From Persephonella sp. KM09-Lau-8 (GTDB taxonomy: Bacteria > Aquificota > Aquificia > Aquificales > Hydrogenothermaceae): 64,000 nt of DNA. The notes under the pieces are model-generated. The model had not been told where the DNA came from, made no database searches, and saw only the letters and a list, made by a program, of their open reading frames with translations. The stretch's first letter is position 1. The number at the start of each line of letters is the position of its first letter. The position numbers and the translations under genes are program-made. The stretch spans positions 372,001 through 436,000 of the forward strand of contig NZ_JNLL01000001.1 in the NCBI RefSeq assembly GCF_000703085.1, given 5' to 3'. This document shows, piece by piece, positions 27,932 through 37,170 of the stretch.

Positions 27932-27960
27932 AATATACTCAAAGTATATAGGGTTAACAA
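27932..27960 (-). promoter_or_regulatory. Candidate promoter and operator of the sulfur/molybdenum locus
   Basis: On the minus strand TTGTTA (27960-27955), a 17-base spacer and TATATT (27937-27932) form a fair sigma-70-type promoter. A palindrome ATATACT-CAA-AGTATAT (27933-27949) covers the spacer and the -10 box. A second inverted repeat GGTTA-N8-TAACC (27952-27969) covers the -35 box. The leader to the ATG at 27867 would be about 58 bases. Another -35-like TTGACT lies at 27930-27925. The placing suggests control by a dimeric repressor or activator. Confidence 0.5.
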
Positions 27961-28135
27961 CAGCTAACCATTGAAATTTCTTGCTTTTCTGGAAATTAAT
28001 AAGGAAAACAGCTTGATTCCTAAGGCCTTAGAAAATAATACTTTTTAAGTCTGTATGATTTTTGATAGAGTGTTGTATTAAAAAAATAAATATAGGTATT
28101 TGTATGTTAAAACAAAGAAAAGTGGAGCAGAATAT

Positions 28136-28579
28136 ATGAAAAGAAAGTTTTATTTATCTTTCATTCCACCCTCAAAAGCAAATAGAGTAAAAATAAACCT
28201 TAGAGCTTACTCAAAAAGTGGAAAAAGATATATAGTTCCTAAAGATGTTTCTTTAAAAATAAATAAAGCAATATGGGAATTACAAAATCAGTATGATGGA
28301 CCCCCTTTTTCAACTCCAGTTGAGGTAAACATACTATTTATTTTGCCTAATAACAGAAGAAGAGATTTAGATAATATTATGAAAACTCTTGGTGATTGTA
28401 TGGTTTATGCAGGTATTATTGAGGATGATAATCTGATATATAAGCAGACCCTTGAAAAAATTGTGGTCAGAGGAGAAGAAGGCATTATTATAAAAATAAA
28501 GGAATATAAGGCAAAAGAAGGATATAAAAAAAGTTTAGAAAGTTTGAAAAAGTACAAAGAGAGGATGGATGGAGTTTAA
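28136..28579 (+). CDS. RusA-like Holliday junction resolvase
   Basis: The product of about 147 residues has the RusA signature: NNRRRDLDNIMKTLGDCMVYAGIIEDDNLIYK, whose acidic residues (RDLDN and EDDN) bind metal at the junction-cutting site. RusA resolves four-way DNA junctions and is often of phage origin, though single genomic copies are common. I chose ATG 28136 because GGAG lies at 28123-28126; an in-frame ATG-like start earlier has no such site. It overlaps the next gene by 11 bases. Confidence 0.78.
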   Translation: MKRKFYLSFIPPSKANRVKINLRAYSKSGKRYIVPKDVSLKINKAIWELQNQYDGPPFSTPVEVNILFILPNNRRRDLDNIMKTLGDCMVYAGIIEDDNLIYKQTLEKIVVRGEEGIIIKIKEYKAKEGYKKSLESLKKYKERMDGV

Positions 28580-29828
28580 GCTTACTGAAGAGACCTATGA
28601 ACTTCTGTTTAAGATAATTTTTTCAATGGCAGCAGGTCTTCTTATAGGACTTGAAAGGGAACATAGAACAAAGACAGAAATATTTGCAGGGATAAGGACT
28701 TTTCCACTTATTTCTCTTTTAGGTATGTTGTCTGGGTTAATATTTGATAAATACTGGGATGGAATTCTTTATTTTACTTTTGGAGCTATCGCTTTACTGG
28801 CAATAATTAATTATTACATGGAATATCAAAAGGATATAGGCTCTACAACTGAAATAGCAACATTTATAGCTTTTATTATTGGATTACTGATTTATTATGA
28901 GCATTATTACATAGCCGCTTTTCTTTCTGTGGCAACTACTGGCTTACTTGCACTTAAAAGAACTCTTGAGGGATTTGCAAAAAATATTTCTGAAGAGGAT
29001 CTATTCGCTATTATAAAGTTTGTTTTGGTAACTGTTGTTATTTATCCCCTTTTACCAGACAAAAGCTATGGTCCTTTTAGTGCAATTAATCCCAGAAATA
29101 TATGGGAAATGGTAGTTCTTGTTTCTGTAATTGATTTTATTGCTTATATAATACTTCGCTGGAAGGGAACAAGGACTTTATGGATTACAGGTGTTATAGG
29201 AGGAATGATTTCTTCAACAGCTGTTTCTTACGAACTTGCAAAACTTTCCAAAAGATATTCTGCAGTTGTATATTCTGCATTTTTCGGTATAGTTCTGGCC
29301 TGGTTAATAATGAATTTCAGGGTTTTGATTCTTGCTGGCATTATTAATTTCAATATTTCTATGATTTTGGCTTTGCCACTTGTTTTGCTTTCTCTTATTT
29401 ATATAGTGGTTCTTGGTTTTATATTTTTCCGTAAAAAAGAGGATATCCGAAAAAATTCCCAGCAGGAAATTCCATTTAGCAACCCATTTCAGATAAGTTC
29501 TGCTCTTCAGTTTGGTCTAATATACGGTGTTATTCTGTTTGCTACGAAAGCATTAAACTATTATCTGGGAACAAAAGGGGTTTTCATTGCCAGTTTTCTC
29601 TCTGGGGTTATTGATGTTGATGCTATAACTCTTTCTCTTTCAAATATGGCTAAGCAGGGAAGTATAGAAAATATAATTGCTGCAAAAAGTATAATGCTGG
29701 CAGTGGTCTCAAATAGTATTTTTAAATACCTTTACATATTCCTGTTTGGTAACAAAACTCTTGTTAAAGAAATGGCTTTGATTACTGTTATTACAATTGT
29801 TCTTGGGATGGTATATTTACTTATTTAA
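28569..29828 (+). CDS. MgtC/SapB-DUF4010 family membrane protein
   Basis: The 419-residue membrane protein starts with an MgtC-like N-terminal domain (MAAGLLIGLEREHRTK, then FAGIRTFPLISLLG, four to five helices) and continues with a longer set of helices containing GVIGGMISSTAVSYELAKLS and SFLSGVIDVDAITLSLSNMA. This two-part form is the DUF4010 branch. Its transport role is unknown. It overlaps the RusA gene and converges with the DUF72 gene, sharing 12 bases. Confidence 0.8.
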   Translation: MEFKLTEETYELLFKIIFSMAAGLLIGLEREHRTKTEIFAGIRTFPLISLLGMLSGLIFDKYWDGILYFTFGAIALLAIINYYMEYQKDIGSTTEIATFIAFIIGLLIYYEHYYIAAFLSVATTGLLALKRTLEGFAKNISEEDLFAIIKFVLVTVVIYPLLPDKSYGPFSAINPRNIWEMVVLVSVIDFIAYIILRWKGTRTLWITGVIGGMISSTAVSYELAKLSKRYSAVVYSAFFGIVLAWLIMNFRVLILAGIINFNISMILALPLVLLSLIYIVVLGFIFFRKKEDIRKNSQQEIPFSNPFQISSALQFGLIYGVILFATKALNYYLGTKGVFIASFLSGVIDVDAITLSLSNMAKQGSIENIIAAKSIMLAVVSNSIFKYLYIFLFGNKTLVKEMALITVITIVLGMVYLLI

Positions 29829-30542
29829 TAAATCTTTAAACTGCTGTGCATTTTCAGGTGCATATCCATAATAGTCATTATTGAAATAAACAAAAAGTTT
29901 GTCAGGGGGATTGGTTTTTATATTCTTGACCCATTCTGTAAGCTCTTCTATTGAGTATTTATACTTATACCAGTTTGTTTTCCCGTGAAACCTTATATAA
30001 GAAATATCTGTATTTTTTACAAAAATTTCAGGCAGTTTAGGAGCACTTATACTACAAAAAACAATATTATTTTCTCCTAAGATTTTAAAAACTTCTTCAT
30101 TCCACCATGACTTGTGTCTAAACTCAAATACATTTGTAAATTGGGGATTAACTATATCTAAAATTCTACTCAAATTTTCCTCTGAATATTTAAAACTGGG
30201 AGGCATCTGGAATAAAATAGCACCTAATTTTTCGCCTAATGCTTCTGATACAATAGAATAAAAATCTTCCATCTTTTGTTTGGTATCTTTTAACCTTTTT
30301 ATATGGGTAATCTGCTTACTTACTTTTACGGAGAATAGGAAATTTTCTGGAGAGATTTTATACCATCTTTTTAGATTACTTTTTTTAGGGAAATTATAAA
30401 AAGTAGAGTTTATCTCAACTGTGTTAAATTTAGAAGCATAAAATTCAAACCATTGTGATGGTTTAAGTTCTGCAGGATAAAATTTTCCTTTCCAGCCCCA
30501 ATAGAAAAAGCCTGAAGTGCCAATAAAACTATCCATATCCAT
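29817..30542 (-). CDS. DUF72 (YecE-like) protein
   Basis: The 241-residue protein has the DUF72 marks: FIGTSGFFYWGWKGKFYP at the start, FNTVEINSTFYNFPK, FSVKVSKQITHIKRL, ILFQMPPSFKYS, FEFRHKSW and DISYIRFHGKTNWY, ending with FVYFNNDYYGYAPENA. It is a TIM-barrel-like family of unknown activity, found widely in bacteria and archaea. It may start at either of two Met codons close together (30542 or 30536). It ends inside the 3' end of the convergent MgtC-type gene. Confidence 0.88.
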   Translation of the reverse strand: MDMDSFIGTSGFFYWGWKGKFYPAELKPSQWFEFYASKFNTVEINSTFYNFPKKSNLKRWYKISPENFLFSVKVSKQITHIKRLKDTKQKMEDFYSIVSEALGEKLGAILFQMPPSFKYSEENLSRILDIVNPQFTNVFEFRHKSWWNEEVFKILGENNIVFCSISAPKLPEIFVKNTDISYIRFHGKTNWYKYKYSIEELTEWVKNIKTNPPDKLFVYFNNDYYGYAPENAQQFKDLLNK

Positions 30543-30558
30543 ATATCTTAATATAGGG

Positions 30559-30587
30559 TTGTCATAGTATGAATCAACTATTAATAA
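30559..30587 (+). promoter_or_regulatory. Candidate promoter of the second chemoreceptor gene
   Basis: TTGTCA (30559-30564), a 17-base spacer and TAATAA (30582-30587) precede the ATG at 30626, which has AAGGAGC in front. This is a reasonable but unproven sigma-70-type promoter in the divergent gap. Confidence 0.4.
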
Positions 30588-30625
30588 TTATTACCAAATA
30601 TAATTAACTAAATAAGGAGCAGGCC

Positions 30626-31972
30626 ATGTTATTAGGGTTTTTAAAAAATTCCAAAAATAATAATGAACTTCAAATGAATGAAGAAAATCCCCTTAAAAAC
30701 ACAGATATCGAACATAATTATGAAAAAGATAAAAAGATAATAATCTTAGAAAATTTCCTGAAGAGTTTTAACAATGGTTTGATAATTTTAGATAAAAATA
30801 GTCAGATTCTTGAAATTAATCAGAAAGCTGAGGAAATACTTGAAAGTTTAGGTTTATCGGCTTCAATCATAGGAAATTTGGATAGTTATGTAGATGAAAA
30901 CAATACAATTAGTGTGAATGGATTTATATACCAGATAGAAAAGCATAAATTCCCTGAAGGTTATTTTATTGTTTTCAAAGACATAACTTCCTTAAAATCC
31001 CTTGTGGATGATGTTGTGTGTGTACTGGCTGATAATGCAGCAATATCCGTTTACAACATGGGAAAGTCTAAACTGTTAAGTAATATTCTTAATGTATACA
31101 CAGATAAAAAGTTTAAGGAGATTCTGGAGCAACTATTTTTAAAAAGTGAAGATCTGGATGAGCTTAATAGCTTTATAGCAACAGTAAAAGAAGAAGTAGA
31201 GAAGAGTCATAAGGTTCTGGATATCATACAGAATATATCAAATCAAACCAATTTATTGTCTCTCAATGCAGCAATTGAGGCTGCAAGAGCTGGAGAAGCA
31301 GGAAAAGGTTTTTCTATAGTTGCAGAAGAGATAAGGAGTCTTGCATCAAAAACTTCACATAATACAGATGAGATTCGTAAAATGATAGATCAGATTGTAA
31401 AGTCTGTAAATCAGACTTTAGAAATTTCTAATGCTACATCTTCTGGAATAAGGGATATAATCGGTAGTTTTAGACATGAGTTCGAAACTCTTTACAGCTC
31501 TATTCAGAATTTAAATCAATTTATCACTGCCACTTTTAATGAGCAATTACAGGCATGGAGTAATGTGATAAAAGCTCAAGAAATTCTACCAGATAAAAGA
31601 TTTAATCTATTTTTATCACTTCTACAGAGAATAATAGATCATTCAGTCTATATGGGCAATCTTTCTGATGTTATATCAGAGGGAAAAGCATGGGAGCCTC
31701 CTGAATATACTGATTGTGCCTTTGGTAGATGGTTTTATTCTGTAGGAAAGGAAGAAATCAGAACTTTAGGTGGAGAAAATGTTAATCTTCTGGTAAAAAT
31801 TGAAAATCCACACAAGAAATTTCATGCCTTAGGTAAAGAGGTTATTGATTATTACAGATCTGGAAATTTAGATAAAATGGCAGAAACTGCAATTAGCATG
31901 GTTCATCAATCTAATGAATTGATTCTTGCACTTAGGAAACTTGCTGACAATGTGAAAACCTGTAATGTTTAA
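30626..31972 (+). CDS. Short cytoplasmic chemoreceptor with PAS and CZB domains
   Basis: The 448-residue protein has no membrane helix. A PAS-like domain (about 45-130: [29 protein letters not shown]) precedes a short signalling domain with the tip [16 protein letters not shown] (about 208-223). The C-terminus (about 320-445) is a CZB zinc-binding domain with [15 protein letters not shown] and PHKKFHALG. It is smaller than the chemoreceptor at 76-1926 but has the same parts. It is not linked to other chemotaxis genes. Confidence 0.88.
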   Translation: MLLGFLKNSKNNNELQMNEENPLKNTDIEHNYEKDKKIIILENFLKSFNNGLIILDKNSQILEINQKAEEILESLGLSASIIGNLDSYVDENNTISVNGFIYQIEKHKFPEGYFIVFKDITSLKSLVDDVVCVLADNAAISVYNMGKSKLLSNILNVYTDKKFKEILEQLFLKSEDLDELNSFIATVKEEVEKSHKVLDIIQNISNQTNLLSLNAAIEAARAGEAGKGFSIVAEEIRSLASKTSHNTDEIRKMIDQIVKSVNQTLEISNATSSGIRDIIGSFRHEFETLYSSIQNLNQFITATFNEQLQAWSNVIKAQEILPDKRFNLFLSLLQRIIDHSVYMGNLSDVISEGKAWEPPEYTDCAFGRWFYSVGKEEIRTLGGENVNLLVKIENPHKKFHALGKEVIDYYRSGNLDKMAETAISMVHQSNELILALRKLADNVKTCNV

Positions 31973-32631
31973 ATGAACAAGTCTACAGGTATATTTTCCA
32001 GACACTCTATAACAGGATTTTTGGCTTTTTTACATTTCCAGATAACAGGAATACCGGTCATTTCTTCTATGATATATGGATTATAAAGTTCATTTTTGTC
32101 TTCCGAAAAACCATTCATAACAATACCTATTATGTCTGCATTTATACTGTTTAAAACATCTATTGTTAAAGTGGTGTGGTTTATTGTCCCTAGAGAAGCT
32201 CTGGCAACTACTAGAACAGGCATTTTTGTTTCATAAACAAAATCCAGATATGTAAATATCTCTTCATCTCTGCGGGTTATTGGGACTTTGATACCTCCGG
32301 CACCTTCAACAATCAGATAGTCATATTTTGAGATTAATTTATCCAAATGGCTAAAGATATTTTCCAGATTTATTTGGACACCCTCAATTTCTTCTGCTAC
32401 AAGGGGAGCAACAGGGGTTTTAAATCTATATAAAACAATTTCATCTACAGGCTGACCTGTTATTTGAGCAAGTGTTGAGGCATCTAAACAATCTGGTGAA
32501 CATCCTGTTTCAACAGGTTTGAAATAACCTACTTTATAGCCTTTTTCTTTTAATAAATAAGCAAGGGCAGCAGACACAGTGGTTTTACCAACCCCTGTAT
32601 CTGTTGCGGTTATAAAAATAGATTTCCCCAT
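31969..32631 (-). CDS. bioD: Dethiobiotin synthetase
   Basis: The 220-residue P-loop protein starts [20 protein letters not shown], the BioD nucleotide-binding loop, followed by YFKPVETGC with the catalytic Lys and [11 protein letters not shown]. BioD closes the ureido ring of dethiobiotin from diaminopelargonate, CO2 and ATP. The gene shares one base with fabD upstream (stop-start overlap) and converges with the chemoreceptor gene, overlapping it by four bases. Confidence 0.93.
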   Translation of the reverse strand: MGKSIFITATDTGVGKTTVSAALAYLLKEKGYKVGYFKPVETGCSPDCLDASTLAQITGQPVDEIVLYRFKTPVAPLVAEEIEGVQINLENIFSHLDKLISKYDYLIVEGAGGIKVPITRRDEEIFTYLDFVYETKMPVLVVARASLGTINHTTLTIDVLNSINADIIGIVMNGFSEDKNELYNPYIIEEMTGIPVIWKCKKAKNPVIECLENIPVDLFI

Positions 32632-33542
32632 TAGAGTTTATCTATATTTTCTATTGTCTGGATATTAATTAGTTTTGCAGGTTTTACAATCCTTTTAATG
32701 AGTCCTGTAAGGACTTTTTTAGGACCTATTTCTATAAATGTATCTACTCCATTATTTGCCATAAACTCAACAGATTGAACCCATCTCACAGGTGAATAAA
32801 AGTGCTGGCTCAGTTCTTTCCTTATTTCATCTGCAGATTGTATAGGTGTTGCTGTTATATTTGATACTACAGGTATCTGTGCATCTTTTATTGGTATTTC
32901 ATTGAGATATTTTTCAAATTCTTTTGCTTTATCCCTGAGAAGTGAAGAGTGTGCCGGAACTGATACAGCAAGGGGAACTACTTTTTTGGCTCCTTTTTCT
33001 TTCAGAACCTCCATTGCCTTTTCTACTGCTTCCTTTTCACCAGAGATAACTGTTTGTTCATAAGAGTTGTAGTTAGCAATTTCAACTATTCCTGAAATTT
33101 CTTTTAATGTTTTTTCTATTTCTTCTGCAGGAAGGCCTATTATTGCTGCCATTCCTCCAACACCTTCAGGAACAGCCTCCTGCATCAGTTTTCCTCTAAT
33201 ATTTGTTATCCAGACTGCATCAAGAATATCAAGGGCGTTTGCTGCAACAAGGGCAGAAAATTCCCCAAGTGAGTGGCCTGCAACAAATTTAGGGACGATA
33301 TCAGGTTTTTTCTGTTTTAAAACATATAAAAGTGCGTAGGATGTCAAAACAAGTGCCGGTTGTGTATATTCTGTTAGATTTAGTTTTTGTTCATCTTCAA
33401 ATATTATTTTTTTCAGGTCAAATCCAAGTCTTTCATTAGCTTTTTCATAAAGTTCCTGTATTTCTGGGTATGCCTCGTAAACATCTTTGCCCATTCCTAA
33501 TTCCTGTGAACCCTGTCCAGGAAAAACAAATGCTACTGCCAT
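32631..33542 (-). CDS. fabD: Malonyl-CoA:ACP transacylase
   Basis: The 303-residue protein has FVFPGQGSQELGMG at the start, the catalytic Ser in AGHSLGEFSAL, the Arg-containing helix ITNIRGKLMQEAVPEGVGGM and the catalytic His in VPAHSSLL. FabD loads malonyl groups on acyl carrier protein for fatty acid synthesis. It stands in front of bioD, with no other fab genes in the window. Confidence 0.95.
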   Translation of the reverse strand: MAVAFVFPGQGSQELGMGKDVYEAYPEIQELYEKANERLGFDLKKIIFEDEQKLNLTEYTQPALVLTSYALLYVLKQKKPDIVPKFVAGHSLGEFSALVAANALDILDAVWITNIRGKLMQEAVPEGVGGMAAIIGLPAEEIEKTLKEISGIVEIANYNSYEQTVISGEKEAVEKAMEVLKEKGAKKVVPLAVSVPAHSSLLRDKAKEFEKYLNEIPIKDAQIPVVSNITATPIQSADEIRKELSQHFYSPVRWVQSVEFMANNGVDTFIEIGPKKVLTGLIKRIVKPAKLINIQTIENIDKL

Positions 33543-33586
33543 TTCACTCTCCTGAGAAATTTTTTGAGAATATTTTATCAGAAGGA

Positions 33587-33605
33587 TGGCGGGAATATCC
33601 CGCCA
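33587..33605 (-). terminator. Hairpin between the small rhodanese and fabD genes
   Basis: A perfect 8-bp stem TGGCGGGA, loop of three, TCCCGCCA lies in the gap after the rhodanese gene. No T tract follows on the minus strand, so it may be a message-end or processing element. Confidence 0.45.
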
Positions 33606-33611
33606 GTTTGA

Positions 33612-34004
33612 TTATTTTTTGTAAAGTTCTATAAGGTCTGCAATATCTGTGTCTAAAACATAAACATTCTGATATCCCAGAGCTTCAAGATATCCCATTA
33701 CCCTGTTTGCAAATTTTACTAATTTACAACCAACAACTATAGGTGTTGTTTTATCCTGTGGAATTCTTCCATCTTCATACTGCTGAACAAACTCAATAAC
33801 AGGAACATAATAAGCATTTGGAACATTTGCTTCTTCTGCATTTTCTCCTTCAACTTTTGCAGGAGGCCTTACATCAAGAACAACTGCCCCAGCTTCTTCA
33901 ATAAGTTCCCTTGCTTTGTGAATGTCTACCATTCCAAGATTTGGTTTTTCTTTGTCTGCCTCAATGGCCTGTCTGATATTAACCAGAATGTCTACTTCTG
34001 ACAT
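33612..34004 (-). CDS. Small cytoplasmic rhodanese-like protein
   Basis: The 130-residue single rhodanese domain has GAVVLDVRPPAKVEGENAEE, ANVPNAYYVPVIEF and the loop IVVGCKLVKFANRVMGYLEALGYQNVYVL. The active-site Cys is present (VGC), but the loop that follows, KLVKFAN, differs from the usual CxxGxRS. There is no signal peptide. It may carry sulfane sulfur in the cytoplasm. It lies 14 bases after a small Cys-rich secreted protein gene. Confidence 0.72.
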   Translation of the reverse strand: MSEVDILVNIRQAIEADKEKPNLGMVDIHKARELIEEAGAVVLDVRPPAKVEGENAEEANVPNAYYVPVIEFVQQYEDGRIPQDKTTPIVVGCKLVKFANRVMGYLEALGYQNVYVLDTDIADLIELYKK

Positions 34005-34018
34005 TTCCTTACCTCCTT

Positions 34019-34411
34019 TTATCTGAATATTTTATTTATTTTGCAGTTTTCCTGGGATAGAGCCTCCCTGATTTCTTTTTTGATTTCTTCCATCTGCAAT
34101 TCATATCCATATCTGCAACTTCTTACACAGCTTAGGCGCATTTTTTCATTTTTAAAAAGGGTGTCTATGATTTCGTTGTATGCCTTTTTATTCCCAAGCT
34201 TTTCTTTTGTGTATTCAGCTGCAACGTCAGGGGCAAATACACAGTTTTCATATCCTTCTTTTCTATCCTTTATTACTTCTCCAATCTGTCCACAGTATAA
34301 ATGTAAGACACCTAAAATATTTAATATACTGCATTTATCTTTATGCGAGGGCTCGCCAATAGAAAAATTAAATAACATAAAAAATAAAAACAAAGAAATA
34401 ATTTTTCTCAT
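34019..34411 (-). CDS. Small exported cysteine-rich protein
   Basis: The 130-residue product has a signal peptide (MRKIISLFLFFMLFNFSIG) and six or more cysteines in the mature chain, including DKCSILNILGVLHLYC, ENCVFAP, SCVRSCRYG and QENCKI. I chose ATG 34411 since AAGGAG stands just in front; a longer frame 14 codons upstream has no such site. No family is recognised. The spaced cysteines suggest disulfides or metal binding in the periplasm. Confidence 0.6.
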   Translation of the reverse strand: MRKIISLFLFFMLFNFSIGEPSHKDKCSILNILGVLHLYCGQIGEVIKDRKEGYENCVFAPDVAAEYTKEKLGNKKAYNEIIDTLFKNEKMRLSCVRSCRYGYELQMEEIKKEIREALSQENCKINKIFR

Positions 34412-34497
34412 AATTTTCTCCTTGTTTTTACTGTTTGCCAAATTGTAGCACATTACTTATTATTAATTTTTAAAATTTGTTGTTAAATGGAGGGGCT

Positions 34498-35792
34498 ATG
34501 AAAAAAATCATTTTAGATGAATATGAAATTCCAACCCACTGGTATAACATTCTCCCAGATTTACCATCACCTTTAGAACCACCTTTAGACCCTCAAACAA
34601 AAGAACCAATGAGCCCAGAAAATTTAAAAGCTTTATTCCCTGAGGCCTTAATAGAACAGGAAATGTCCACAGAAAGATGGATAGAAATTCCCCCAGAGGT
34701 GAGGGAAGTTTATGCAATATGGCGTCCAACACCTTTGATAAGGGCAACCAATCTTGAGGAGTATCTGGATACACCTGCCAAAATATTTTATAAATATGAA
34801 GGAATAGCACCTCCTGGCAGCCATAAACCAAATACCGCTGTAGCACAGGCTTATTACAATGCAAAGGAAGGAATTAAAAAACTGACTACAGAAACAGGTG
34901 CAGGTCAGTGGGGTAGTTCTCTGGCATTTGCAGGTCAGTATTTTGGTGTTCAGGTTAAGGTTTATATGGTTAAAGTTAGCTATCAACAAAAGCCTTATAG
35001 AAGAATTCTTATGGAAACATGGGGGCTGAGGTTATCCCAAGTCCAAGCCCATATACAAAATCAGGTAAAAAGATACTTGAGGAAGACCCTGATAATCCCG
35101 GTAGTCTCGGAATAGCAATAAGTGAGGCTGTTGAAGAGGCCCTTGAAAATGAAGATACCCATTATGCACTTGGCAGTGTTTTGAACCATGTTCTTTTACA
35201 TCAGACCGTTATAGGATTAGAGGCAAAAAAACAGCTGGCAAAAATTAAGCACTATCCAGATATAGTTATAGGCTCTGTAGGTGGTGGAAGTAATTTTGGT
35301 GGTCTTGCATTGCCGTTTATGATTGAGAGATTATCTGGAGAAAGCTGCACAAGATTTATAGCTGTTGAGCCTGCTTCATGCCCAACACTAACACAGGGTA
35401 AATACGAGTATGATTTTGGTGATACAGTGGGATTTACTCCTCTTATGAAGATGCATACCCTTGGACATGATTTTGTTCCACCTTCTATTCATGCAGGTGG
35501 ACTTAGATATCATGGGATGGCACCTATAATATCAAAGCTATATGATGAGGGATTAATTGAAGCAGTTGCTGTTCCTCAAACAGAGATATTCAAAGCTGCT
35601 ATAACGTTTGCAAGAACAGAAGGAATAGTTCCTGCTCCTGAAAGTGCTCACGCAGTTAAGGTTGCAATTGATGAGGCTTTAAAATGCAGAGAAACAGGAG
35701 AGCCAAAGGTAATACTATTTAATCTCAGTGGACACGGATTATTAGACCTGTCTGCTTATCAGCAATTTTTGGAAGGAAAACTAAAGGATTAA
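34498..35792 (+). pseudogene. trpB2: TrpB2-type tryptophan synthase beta chain, frameshifted in a G run
   Basis: ATG 34498 follows GGAGGGG. The first part has [20 protein letters not shown], the PLP lysine in [11 protein letters not shown] and [17 protein letters not shown], the marks of the TrpB2 branch common in thermophiles. At METWG the frame breaks in a run of five G (35021-35025); six would join [20 protein letters not shown]. The second part continues with [16 protein letters not shown] and ends [15 protein letters not shown]. Joined, it would be about 432 residues. Loss of one G in a homopolymer could be a sequencing error. The product makes tryptophan from indole and serine or phosphoserine. 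Confidence 0.88.
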
Positions 35793-37162
35793 ACCTTTAG
35801 GTATTCTAAGAAAAATGTGGCTATCCCAAGATAAATAAGTATTCCAAAAATATCATTAAGAGTTAAAGTGATAGGACCCGTCGCTACAGTCGGGTCTTTA
35901 TTTAGTTTAAGGGATATATAAGGGAGTATTCCTCCAACAAATGCAGCAATAACAATATTGAAAAACAAGGCTATTCCTACAACAATACCAATTATATGGG
36001 CACTAATCCAGATTGTTGCTATAACGCCGACGATAAGGGCAACAACAAAAGCTATAATAACAGCAACTTTAACTTCTCTGAATAAAAAGTGTATAAAATC
36101 TTTGAAATATTCTGTTATTTTACCTGTAGCAAGACCTCTTGCTGTGATAATTGCAGACTGGGAGCTTATCATTCCACTTATTGCAGCTACAAGGGGTAAA
36201 AAGAATATAACTGGTAAAAACTGCTTTATTGTAAAATCAAAAGCACTGATAATAAATGCAGAAACAAGCTCACCGAACACAACAACAAGAAGCCATGGAA
36301 GTCTTAATTTTGCTGTTTTTAATATCTGATTTGTATAAAAGAGCTCTTCTTCCTGAGCCCCTGCCATTTTAAAGAAATCTTCTGTTGTTTTTTCTGTTAT
36401 GGCATCAAGGATATCATCTATATAGATAACTCCTATTAGCTCATTTTCTTCATCAACTACAGGAATAACAAGCAGGTCATATCTCTGGAATATGTCTATA
36501 GCCTCAGATTTTGTTGCATTTTCTTTAATTGCTATAACATCAGTGGTCATTATGTCTTTAATTTGAGCGTTGGAAGGGGCTGTTAAAATTTCTTTAATTG
36601 AGGCAACGCCTATAAGCCTTTCTTTTTTGTCTACAACATATATATAAATCACCTCAACATCTTCAGGTGCACTTCTGATAACATTTAGAACTTCTTCAAT
36701 AGTCTTTTCCTCTTCAACAGCAATATACTCCTCGCTTATCAGTGGAGCTATGCTATCTTCACCATAAGATATGAATTTTTCCAGTTCTTCCCTTTCTTCT
36801 GTGGCAAGCTTCTGGAGAAGTGCATTTTGGAGATCAACAGGGAGTTTATCTATAATTTTTGCAATTTCTCCTGTGGAGAATGTAATAAGAATTCTGACAG
36901 CTTCCTTTGTGGGTAAGGCTCTCAGTATCTCAAGCTGAATATCTTCATCAAGGTCGTAGAGGAGGTCAGAGGCTTTTTCTATATCAACATTCATAAGTAT
37001 CTGGAATATTTTTACCCTTTCCTGATGGGAAAGATAACGGAATATTGCAACAAGGTCACCTTTGTGTGTTTTTTGCAAAATTCTTTCTAATGCCTTGTAA
37101 TTTCCCTTATATAAAAGCCTTTTAAATGTTTCTTTTAAAACATTTAATGTTGGTGTTAGCAT
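35789..37162 (-). CDS. mgtE: Magnesium transporter MgtE
   Basis: The 457-residue protein has the MgtE order: an N-terminal helical superfamily domain (about 1-130), two CBS domains (about 135-260, with [20 protein letters not shown]) and a C-terminal membrane domain of five helices with [20 protein letters not shown] and [15 protein letters not shown]. It is a gated Mg2+ channel. It follows era by only eight bases, so no riboswitch sits in front, and it shares four bases with trpB2 at the 3' end. Confidence 0.93.
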   Translation of the reverse strand: MLTPTLNVLKETFKRLLYKGNYKALERILQKTHKGDLVAIFRYLSHQERVKIFQILMNVDIEKASDLLYDLDEDIQLEILRALPTKEAVRILITFSTGEIAKIIDKLPVDLQNALLQKLATEEREELEKFISYGEDSIAPLISEEYIAVEEEKTIEEVLNVIRSAPEDVEVIYIYVVDKKERLIGVASIKEILTAPSNAQIKDIMTTDVIAIKENATKSEAIDIFQRYDLLVIPVVDEENELIGVIYIDDILDAITEKTTEDFFKMAGAQEEELFYTNQILKTAKLRLPWLLVVVFGELVSAFIISAFDFTIKQFLPVIFFLPLVAAISGMISSQSAIITARGLATGKITEYFKDFIHFLFREVKVAVIIAFVVALIVGVIATIWISAHIIGIVVGIALFFNIVIAAFVGGILPYISLKLNKDPTVATGPITLTLNDIFGILIYLGIATFFLEYLKV

Positions 37163-37170
37163 ACATCACC

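Noticed and set aside
37163-37170. Mg2+ riboswitch before mgtE
   Set aside because: Only eight bases separate era and mgtE, too little for an aptamer.
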